A stretch of DNA of 24,048 bases from Bordetella parapertussis (lineage in GTDB: Bacteria; Pseudomonadota; Gammaproteobacteria; Burkholderiales; SG8-41), in assembly GCA_945870465.1 (NCBI GenBank), contig CAMBSS010000052.1, positions 1-24,048 on the forward strand, given 5' to 3'. Position numbers and translations under genes: made by a program. The notes under the pieces were generated by a model, which was not told where the DNA came from, made no database searches, and saw only the letters and a list, made by a program, of their open reading frames with translations. This document shows, piece by piece, positions 18,215 to 24,048 of the stretch (positions within the stretch are counted from its first letter, which is position 1; every line of letters starts with the position of its first letter).

Positions 18215-19027
18215 TTAGTCTTTGCCCAATTCGATACCGAGTTCGCGGCTGCGCTCGTTGGCAGCTTTAACGGCGCCTACGATCGCCTCTTTAACGCGCG
18301 CGGTCTGCATGCTGGCGAGCGCGGCCGCGGTGGTGCCGCCTTTCGACGTGACGCGTGCGCGCAGGGTCGCGGCGTCTTCGGGGCTTTCGGCGGCGAGTTT
18401 TACCGCGCCGGCAAAGGTTTCGATGGCGAGGCGGCGCGCGGCGTCCGGCGCGAGCCCGAGATCGAGCGCTGCCTGCTGCAACGCTTCGATGAAATAAAAC
18501 ACGTAGGCCGGTCCGCTGCCAGAGACCGCGGTGATGGCGTCAAGTTGCTCTTCGCTCTGGACGATGAGCGTGGTGCCGACCGCGCCAAGGACGGCTTCGG
18601 CTCTCGCGGCGTCCTCTTTGGTTGCGCCGGGCATCGCATATAGACCAGTGCAACCCGCGCCAACCAGCGCCGGCGTGTTGGGCATGGCGCGCACGATCCG
18701 CGAATAACCGCCGAGCCAGCGCGCGAGATCGGTGCCGCGGATGCCGGCGGCGATGCTGATGATGAGTTGCTGCTTGATGTGGGGGCGCAATGCGGTGGCG
18801 ACTTCACGCATGTTCTGCGGCTTGATCGCGAGCACTACGCAATCGCCGGCGACTGCTGCCGCGTCGATGCGCTCGCAGGTGGCGACTGAATATTGCTGCG
18901 CGAGTTTGGCGCGCGCCGTGGCGTCGATTTCGACGACGCGCAGCGCATCCGCGGCATAGCCTTTCTTGAGCAGGCCGCCGATGATGGCGTTCGCCATGTT
19001 GCCGCCGCCGATGAAGGTGATGTTCAT
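18215..19027 (-). CDS. proC: Pyrroline-5-carboxylate reductase
   Basis: This 270-residue enzyme reduces pyrroline-5-carboxylate to proline with NAD(P)H. The N-terminal Rossmann motif is IGGGNMANAI (6-15). The central RAMPNTPALVGAGCTGL and the dimer-domain signatures SGSGPAYVF and TSKGGTTAAAL are all present, and the length is typical. The ATG at 19027 is preceded by the pyrimidine-rich strand of a heptamer repeat and shows no Shine-Dalgarno. The gene lies between yggS and yggT as in many proteobacteria. Confidence 0.96.
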   Translation of the reverse strand: MNITFIGGGNMANAIIGGLLKKGYAADALRVVEIDATARAKLAQQYSVATCERIDAAAVAGDCVVLAIKPQNMREVATALRPHIKQQLIISIAAGIRGTDLARWLGGYSRIVRAMPNTPALVGAGCTGLYAMPGATKEDAARAEAVLGAVGTTLIVQSEEQLDAITAVSGSGPAYVFYFIEALQQAALDLGLAPDAARRLAIETFAGAVKLAAESPEDAATLRARVTSKGGTTAAALASMQTARVKEAIVGAVKAANERSRELGIELGKD

Positions 19028-19031
19028 TTTC

Positions 19032-19144
19032 GGGTGATGGGCAATGGGTAATGGGTAATGGGTGATGGGTGATGGGTGATGGGGAATCGAAAATGCGCTG
19101 AGCAGGGATTTTACCCTTTACTTATTGCGCATCGCTCATTGCCG
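19032..19144. repeat. Intergenic element: eight GGGTRAT heptamers and five inverted degenerate ones
   Basis: The left block (19032-19087) is exactly eight 7-bp units: GGGTGAT four times, GGGTAAT twice, and GGGCAAT and GGGGAAT once each. The right block (19110-19144), read on the other strand, is five more degenerate units (GGGTAAA, AAGTAAA, GCGCAAT, GAGCGAT, CGGCAAT). The element fills the yggS-proC gap. It starts 5 bp before the proC ATG, and its right block runs through the yggS stop codon at 19138-19136. Confidence 0.8.
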
Positions 19145-19819
19145 TTGTCCAAATATCGCGGTGCCGACGCGCACCAGCGTGGCACCCTCCGCAATCGCCG
19201 CTTCGAGGTCGGCCGACATGCCCATCGACAGCGTGTCGAGCGCAACGCCAGCCGTCGCCAATTGTTCCTTGAGCTTACGCAACTCGGCGAAATAACGGCG
19301 CTGTTGCGCCGGGTCATCGCTTGCCGGCGGGATCGTCATCAGTCCGCGCAGTTTCAATCGGGGCAGCGCCGCGATCGCGCGTGCGAGCGCGGGCGCATCG
19401 GCGGGCGCGACGCCGCTCTTGGTATTTTCATCGCCGATGTTGATTTGTATGCAGACCTGCAGGGGCGCCAGCGCGTCGGGACGCGCCGCTGACAGTCGTT
19501 CCGCGATTTTGGCGCGATCGACGCTGTGCACCCAGGCAAAGTTTTCCGCGATCTGGCGCGTCTTGTTGCTCTGGATCGGACCGATAAAGTGCCACTCCAG
19601 TCCGAGGCTCGCCAGCGCGACGATCTTGTCTACCGCCTCCTGCACGTAGTTTTCGCCGAAAACACGCTGCCCGCATGCGTGCGCGGCAGCAACGGCGTCG
19701 GCGCCGAACGTTTTACTGACGGCGATGAGCCCGACTGCGGCAGGATCGCGTCCGCAAGCGCGCGCGGCGTCGGCAACGCGCTGTCTTACGGCTTGCATGT
19801 TGAACCCGATTGTGGCCAT
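19136..19819 (-). CDS. yggS: YggS-family pyridoxal-phosphate homeostasis protein
   Basis: This 227-residue PLP-binding protein of the YggS/PROSC family buffers pyridoxal phosphate and affects amino-acid metabolism. The PLP lysine is K36 in LIAVSKTFGA. Other hallmarks are FGENYVQEA, WHFIGPIQSNK, INIGDENTKSG, LRGLMTIPP and SMGMSADLEAAI. The frame is open back to an ATG at 19870, but homology begins near MATIGFNMQAV, so I place the start at 19819; 19798 is also possible. No clear Shine-Dalgarno decides this. The stop codon and last codons are formed by a heptamer repeat element. It is divergent from pilT with 92 bp between starts. Confidence 0.92.
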   Translation of the reverse strand: MATIGFNMQAVRQRVADAARACGRDPAAVGLIAVSKTFGADAVAAAHACGQRVFGENYVQEAVDKIVALASLGLEWHFIGPIQSNKTRQIAENFAWVHSVDRAKIAERLSAARPDALAPLQVCIQINIGDENTKSGVAPADAPALARAIAALPRLKLRGLMTIPPASDDPAQQRRYFAELRKLKEQLATAGVALDTLSMGMSADLEAAIAEGATLVRVGTAIFGQRQ

Positions 19820-19911
19820 AATTTCGTGCAAATTGAGCGATTTATTCCGAATGATGCCGCGTCGCAGCATACGCGTTGTGCTTACCCAATTGCGGTAACC
19901 AGGAAATTATA

Positions 19912-20952
19912 ATGGACATCTCCGAACTGCTCGCGTTTGTCGTCAAGAACAAGGCCTCCGACTTGCACCTGTCATCCGGGTTGCCGCCGATGATCCGCGT
20001 GCACGGCGACATCCGGCGCATCAACCTGCCGGCGATGGAGCACAAAGACGTTCACGGCATGGTGTACGACATCATGAACGACGGCCAGCGCAAATTCTAC
20101 GAAGAAAATCTCGAGTGCGATTTCTCGTTTGCGATTCCCAATCTGGCGCGCTTCCGCGTCAACGCGTTCGTCCAGCAGCGGGGCGCTGCCGCCGTCATGC
20201 GGACCATCCCGTCCAAGATCCTGTCGCTCGAGGATTTGAAGGCGCCGAAGATTTTCGGCGAAATTGCCGACCAGCCGCGCGGCATGGTGCTGGTCACGGG
20301 GCCGACCGGCTCCGGCAAGTCGACCACGCTGGCGGCGATGGTCAACCACAAGAACGAAACCGAAATGGGCCACATCCTTACCGTCGAGGACCCGATCGAG
20401 TTCGTGCACGAATCCAAGAAGTGCCTGATCAACCAGCGCGAAGTAGGGCCGCATACGCTGTCGTTCGCCAACGCGCTGCGGTCGGCGCTGCGCGAAGATC
20501 CGGACGTCATCCTGGTCGGCGAAATGCGCGACCTGGAAACCATCCGCCTGGCGATGACTGCTGCTGAAACCGGCCACTTGGTGTTCGGCACGCTGCACAC
20601 GAGTTCGGCCGCCAAGACCATCGACCGTATCATCGACGTGTTCCCGGCGGAGGAAAAGGAAATGATCCGCGCCATGTTGTCGGAAAGCTTGCGGGCGGTG
20701 ATATCGCAGGCGCTGCTCAAAACCAAGGACGGCAGCGGACGCGCCGCGGTGCACGAGATCATGATCTGCACGCCGGCGATCAGAAACCTGATACGCGAAG
20801 CCAAGGTCGCGCAGATGTATTCGGCGATCCAGACCGGCCAGTCGTTCGGCATGCAGACGCTCGACCAGAATCTGCTGGAGTTCGTCAAGCGCAACATCAT
20901 ATCGGTCGATGAGGCGCGCGGCAAAGCCATGAACAAAGACAACTTCAAGTAA
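19912..20952 (+). CDS. pilT: Type IV pilus retraction ATPase PilT
   Basis: This 346-residue hexameric ATPase pulls back type IV pili and drives twitching motility and DNA uptake. Walker A is GPTGSGKS (130-137), the Walker B glutamate is E204 in VILVGEMRD, the His box is GHLVFGTLHT (221-230), and the retraction motif is AIRNLIRE near the C terminus. I chose the ATG at 19912 (MDISELLAF, the conserved PilT start) because AGGAA lies six bases upstream; an open frame extends to 19876 without support. The pilU gene follows after 51 bp. Confidence 0.97.
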   Translation: MDISELLAFVVKNKASDLHLSSGLPPMIRVHGDIRRINLPAMEHKDVHGMVYDIMNDGQRKFYEENLECDFSFAIPNLARFRVNAFVQQRGAAAVMRTIPSKILSLEDLKAPKIFGEIADQPRGMVLVTGPTGSGKSTTLAAMVNHKNETEMGHILTVEDPIEFVHESKKCLINQREVGPHTLSFANALRSALREDPDVILVGEMRDLETIRLAMTAAETGHLVFGTLHTSSAAKTIDRIIDVFPAEEKEMIRAMLSESLRAVISQALLKTKDGSGRAAVHEIMICTPAIRNLIREAKVAQMYSAIQTGQSFGMQTLDQNLLEFVKRNIISVDEARGKAMNKDNFK

Positions 20953-20955
20953 GAC

Positions 20956-20973
20956 CCGCCGTTTCTGCGGCGG
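20956..20973 (+). other. Small hairpin between pilT and pilU
   Basis: CCGCCG and CGGCGG can pair around a TTTCTG loop, four bases after the pilT stop. There is no T-run. It could be an RNA-processing or decay barrier that lets pilT and pilU be expressed at different levels; this is a guess from position only. Confidence 0.35.
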
Positions 20974-21003
20974 TGAACGCTCAATGCCAAACGGGAGTGC
21001 GTA

Positions 21004-22140
21004 ATGGATCGTGACCAGTCAGTACAGTTCATGCACAATTTACTGCGCGCGATGCTCAGCAAAAAAGCGTCCGACTTGTTCATCACCGCGGGTTTTCCGC
21101 CCGCGTTCAAGATCGACGGCAAGATGACGCCGGTATCCAACCAGACGCTGACGCCGCAGCACACCGCGGACCTTGCACGCGCCATGATGAACGACAAGCA
21201 GGCGACCGAGTTCGAAGAAACCAAGGAATGCAATTTCGCGGTGGCCCCCGCCGGCATCGGCCGCTTCCGCGTGAATTGCTTCATACAGATGCAGCGCGTC
21301 GGCATGGTGATGCGCACCATCACCACCACGATTCCGAAATTCGACGATTTGAAACTGCCGCCGGTCCTGAAAGACGTCATCATGAGCAAGCGCGGGCTCA
21401 TCATCTTCGTCGGCGGCACCGGCTCGGGTAAATCCACTTCGCTGGCGGCGATGATCGGCTACCGCAACGAGAACAGTTACGGTCATATCATCACGATCGA
21501 GGATCCGGTCGAGTATGTGCACGACCACAAGAACTGCCTCATCACACAGCGCGAAGTCGGCGTCGATACATTGTCGTGGGAGCACGCGCTGCACAATACG
21601 TTGCGGCAGGCGCCCGACGTCATCCTGATCGGCGAGATCCGCTCGCGTGAAACGATGGAGCACGCGGTGGCATTCGCAGAAACCGGCCACTTGGCGATGG
21701 GCACACTGCACGCCAACAGCGCCAACCAGGCCCTCGACCGCATCATCAACTTCTTCCCGGCAGAGCGCAAAGCCCAGTTGCTGATGGACTTGTCGCTCAA
21801 CATCCGCGCGCTGATTTCGCAGCGCCTGATTCCGACCAAGGAGGGCAAGGGCCGGCGCGCGGCGATTGAAATCCTGCTTAATTCGCCGTTGATCCAGGAC
21901 CAGATTTTCAAGGGTGACGTGCACGAGATCAAGGGCACGATGGCGAAGTCGCGCGAAATGGGCATGCAGACGTTCGACCAGGCGCTGTTCGATCTCTACG
22001 AGTCGGGCGACATCAGCTACGAAGACGCGCTGCGCAACGCCGACTCCGTCAACGAACTGCGGCTCAACATCAAACTGAACGGCAAAGAGTCCAAAGACAA
22101 GGACGTCATGTCCGGCATCGAGCACCTGAACATTGTGTGA
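21004..22140 (+). CDS. pilU: Type IV pilus retraction accessory ATPase PilU
   Basis: This 378-residue PilT paralogue works together with PilT to increase retraction force. Walker A is GGTGSGKS (137-144), followed by TIEDPVEYVHDHKNCLITQREVG, the Walker B VILIGEIRS and the His box GHLAMGTLHAN. The longer C terminus compared with PilT (ending in SGIEHLNIV) is typical of PilU. GGGAG six bases before the ATG is a good ribosome-binding site. Transcription of pilT-pilU probably ends at the strong terminator just downstream. Confidence 0.96.
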   Translation: MDRDQSVQFMHNLLRAMLSKKASDLFITAGFPPAFKIDGKMTPVSNQTLTPQHTADLARAMMNDKQATEFEETKECNFAVAPAGIGRFRVNCFIQMQRVGMVMRTITTTIPKFDDLKLPPVLKDVIMSKRGLIIFVGGTGSGKSTSLAAMIGYRNENSYGHIITIEDPVEYVHDHKNCLITQREVGVDTLSWEHALHNTLRQAPDVILIGEIRSRETMEHAVAFAETGHLAMGTLHANSANQALDRIINFFPAERKAQLLMDLSLNIRALISQRLIPTKEGKGRRAAIEILLNSPLIQDQIFKGDVHEIKGTMAKSREMGMQTFDQALFDLYESGDISYEDALRNADSVNELRLNIKLNGKESKDKDVMSGIEHLNIV

Positions 22141-22170
22141 TGCCGGGCGCGTTGCGCCGGGTCGAATCCG

Positions 22171-22219
22171 CGCCGGTTGAACAGCGGTTAGCCGTCTGTT
22201 CAAACCGGCGGTTTTATTT
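22171..22219 (+). terminator. Rho-independent terminator after pilU
   Basis: A long stem joins 22171-22184 with 22196-22210 (core CCGGTTGAACAG against CTGTTCAAACCGG, one bulged base), with an inner CGG/CCG stem closing a TTAG loop. It is followed at once by GTTTTATTT. The T-run runs directly into the ATG of the next gene at 22220. Confidence 0.85.
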
Positions 22220-22966
22220 ATGACTCTTCCCGTAGAGTTGCACAGCCTCATCATCAGCGCGCTGGTGGTCAGCGTGGCCTATATCATATTCGGCATCTCG
22301 GCGTTCGGCGCCGCGCTGTTCACGGCCCCCGCGCTTGCTTACCTTTTTCCGCTCGATTTCGCGCTCCCGGTTTGCGTCCTGCTCGACGTTTCGGCCTCGA
22401 TCGCGATCGGCACGCGCTTCTCGCGCGAGGCCGACAAGCAGGAACTCATCTGGCTGGCGCCCGCGTCATTGGTCGGCGCGGTGCTTGGCGTGACTTTGCT
22501 GGTGAGCCTGCCGCGGCAGGCAACGCTCATTTCGCTCGGTGTGTTTCTGCTGGCTTACGGTGTTTACATGCTGCGCCAGAACACGGTCGCCAGTTACATC
22601 AGCCGGCGCTGGGCGCCGGTCGCGGGGTTTGTCGGCGGCGCGATGGGCACTCTGTTCGGCATCGGCGCGCCGCCTTATGCGATTTATCTCTCGCGGCGGC
22701 TCACCGACAAGAATGCGCTGCGCGCGACGCTTTCCAACATGGTGCTGCTCTCGACTTCGATACGCGCGCTGGTTTTCCTGGCAGGCGGGCTGATGCTGAT
22801 GGACCGCCTCATCACGTTCGCGATCCTGCTGCCGTTCGCGCTCGCCGGCCTGTGGCTGGGCAACCGCATCCACGGCCGCATTTCGCGCGACCAGGTGGCG
22901 CGCGTGATGAGCGGCGTGCTGATGCTGATCGGGATTTCTCTCGTCGTGCGCGCGCTCACGCAATAA
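22220..22966 (+). CDS. TauE/SafE-family membrane permease
   Basis: This 248-residue polytopic membrane protein of the TauE/SafE (DUF81) family moves sulfite, sulfoacetate or other organic anions across the inner membrane in known cases. About seven to eight hydrophobic segments are visible. The family has two half-repeats, here marked by GISAFGAALFTAPAL near the N terminus and GGAMGTLFGIGAPPYAIYL in the second half. The substrate cannot be told. The ATG at 22220 follows the T-run of the pilU terminator with no Shine-Dalgarno, so the true start may be further in, for example the TTG at 22235, or expression may be leaderless. Confidence 0.85.
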   Translation: MTLPVELHSLIISALVVSVAYIIFGISAFGAALFTAPALAYLFPLDFALPVCVLLDVSASIAIGTRFSREADKQELIWLAPASLVGAVLGVTLLVSLPRQATLISLGVFLLAYGVYMLRQNTVASYISRRWAPVAGFVGGAMGTLFGIGAPPYAIYLSRRLTDKNALRATLSNMVLLSTSIRALVFLAGGLMLMDRLITFAILLPFALAGLWLGNRIHGRISRDQVARVMSGVLMLIGISLVVRALTQ

Positions 22967-22969
22967 GCG

Positions 22970-23211
22970 TCACGCCTCTTTGCCGGCAAGCGCTTTCTCG
23001 ATGCGCCGGGGTAGCAGGAAGAAAACCAGGTCAGAATCCGTTGACGATGGGGGCGGCGACATAGAGGATTGTTGCCGCAACAATGCCACGAAACTGGGAT
23101 GCTGAACCAGTAGCGCCATGCGAGGACGACATAGCTGCCCAGTAAAAGCAGGCCGACGCCAAGCAGGTATGGCGACGCGAACAGGAGCGCGCCGTGTGCG
23201 AGCGTGATCAT
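22970..23211 (-). pseudogene. Small membrane-protein gene broken by two apparent frameshifts
   Basis: From the ATG at 23211 the first frame encodes a hydrophobic start (LLFASPYLLGVGLLLLGSYV, then VLAWRYWFSIP). It then turns into polar, cysteine-rich sequence untypical of a real protein. The next frame over continues with FRGIVAATILYVAAPIVNGF and stops at 23033-23031. The third frame carries on with LVFFLLPRRIEKALAGKEA and stops at 22970. Two single-base insertions would explain this: joined, the pieces give a two-helix membrane protein of about 79 residues, and the span is 80 codons plus two bases. Sequencing errors are an alternative. The function is unknown. It lies between tauE (3 bp away, convergent) and the rlmL-type gene. 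Confidence 0.5.
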
Positions 23212-23224
23212 TTGGTTTGTACCG

Positions 23225-24048
23225 TCAAGACTTGATCTCGATCGCAGGCTTCACTTTGCGCATGCCGCCGGCGACGAGTTTGTATTCGAGCAGGCGGCAT
23301 TCGAGCGCGCCGTTGAAGAGGACGGTGCGTTTTGACGCGGATAGCCGGATCAACTTCGGCAACTGGGGGTCGCCGGTAAAGATGTAGGCGCGCCAGCCGC
23401 TGAAGCGCTGTTTGAGCGCGTCGCCCAGCTTGGGATAGAGCTCCGCGAGTTCGTGTGCTTCGGCCAGCCGCACGCCGTATGGCGGGTTGGTGACGATGAC
23501 GCCGCTGGTGGCGGGAGCGGGGATTTCGAGCACATTGGCCTGTTTCAATTGAATCTGATTCTGCAGGCCCGCCGCTTCGATGTTGGCACGCGCGTTTTTG
23601 AGCTCGTCGCCGTAAAGGTCGCTGCCGTATATCGGCAGCGCGCCGTTGCGCGGGCTTTCTTTCGCTTTCGCTGCCTGTCGCAATACATCCCATTGCTCGC
23701 GGTCAAAATTTTTCAGCTTTTCGAAGCCGAAGGAGCGTTGCGCGCCGGGCGCGATATTGAGCGCGAGGAGGGCCGCTTCGATCACGAGCGTGCCGCTGCC
23801 GCACATCGGGTCGAGCAGGGCCTCGGGCGGCGTCCAGCCGGAAAGCCGCAGAATGCCGGCGGCGAGGTTTTCGCGCAAAGGTGCTTCGCCCGTCGTGGTG
23901 CGGTAGCCGCGCTTGAAAAGCGGCTCGCCGGACGTATCGATATACAGCGTCAGCTGGTCCGCTGTCAGAAAAGCGTGGATGCGCACGTCGGGAGTTGTTG
24001 TGTTGACGTTCGGACGCTCGCCACCCTTCGCGCGGAACGCGTCGCACA
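23225..24048 (-). CDS. rlmL: THUMP-domain 23S rRNA guanine-N2 methyltransferase, RlmL type (5' end outside window)
   Basis: The last 273 residues of an RNA methyltransferase are present. The frame stays open to the window edge, so the N-terminal THUMP domain lies beyond it. The SAM-binding motif is DPMCGSGTLVIEAA and the catalytic motif is TNPPYGVRL, typical of N2-guanine methyltransferases. The segment DVRIHAF and then DTSGEPLFKRGYR is characteristic of the RlmL N-terminal half (m2G2445 of 23S rRNA). The protein ends soon after the methyltransferase domain, so it lacks the RlmK half fused in E. coli, as is usual in betaproteobacteria. The symbol follows that similarity. Confidence 0.9.
   Translation of the reverse strand, partial: CDAFRAKGGERPNVNTTTPDVRIHAFLTADQLTLYIDTSGEPLFKRGYRTTTGEAPLRENLAAGILRLSGWTPPEALLDPMCGSGTLVIEAALLALNIAPGAQRSFGFEKLKNFDREQWDVLRQAAKAKESPRNGALPIYGSDLYGDELKNARANIEAAGLQNQIQLKQANVLEIPAPATSGVIVTNPPYGVRLAEAHELAELYPKLGDALKQRFSGWRAYIFTGDPQLPKLIRLSASKRTVLFNGALECRLLEYKLVAGGMRKVKPAIEIKS

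Noticed and set aside
19022..19090. Possible CRISPR-like array because of regular repeats
   Set aside because: Units are 7 bp with no spacers between them, and no cas genes are nearby.

Overview
The window looks like a chromosomal segment of a high-GC betaproteobacterium, not further placed. The evidence is the gene order pilT-pilU divergent from yggS-proC-yggT-yggU, a homodimer-type pyruvate dehydrogenase E1 (aceE) followed by a single-lipoyl E2 (aceF), and the string nadD-rsfS-rlmH-maf-rng. All of this is inferred from protein similarity and gene order; no database search was possible.

Layout. An intact IS4-family insertion sequence (about 97-1450) carries a YREK transposase and ends 66 bp before a small acyl-CoA cluster on the + strand: an SDR dehydrogenase of the 3-hydroxyacyl-CoA dehydrogenase type 2 kind, an enoyl-CoA hydratase, and an AhpD-like CxxC protein. 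Next come aceE and aceF, behind an extended -10 promoter. Then follows the housekeeping run nadD (NAD synthesis), rsfS (ribosome silencing), rlmH (23S rRNA methylation), maf (nucleotide pyrophosphatase), rng (RNase G) and a two-domain PPK2 polyphosphate:AMP phosphotransferase. The strand then switches. On the - strand, read right to left, are yggS, proC, yggT, yggU and two adjacent large dynamin-like proteins. Divergent from yggS are the type IV pilus retraction ATPases pilT and pilU, a strong intrinsic terminator and a TauE/SafE permease. A broken small membrane-protein gene and the 3' part of an rlmL-type rRNA methyltransferase, both on the - strand, close the window.

The most unusual system is the dynamin-like pair (13314-17319). 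The two proteins are full-length paralogues that align along most of their length. The downstream one (652 aa) keeps the GTPase motifs. The upstream one (629 aa) has lost the key residues of all four G motifs (P-loop, switch threonine, DxxG, NKxD) while its frame and helical parts are preserved. This suggests an active GTPase paired with a pseudo-GTPase partner, in an operon with yggT and yggU and next to yggS. In Gram-positives the YggS and YggT homologues (YlmE, YlmG) sit beside cell-division genes.

A second notable feature is a set of four intergenic elements (about 3111-3248, 7991-8082, 9621-9690, 19032-19144). Each is built from a block of 7- or 8-bp tandem units, a central loop, and an inverted block of related units. 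The unit sequence differs from element to element but the architecture is the same. The last one fills the whole yggS-proC gap and reaches into the yggS stop codon.
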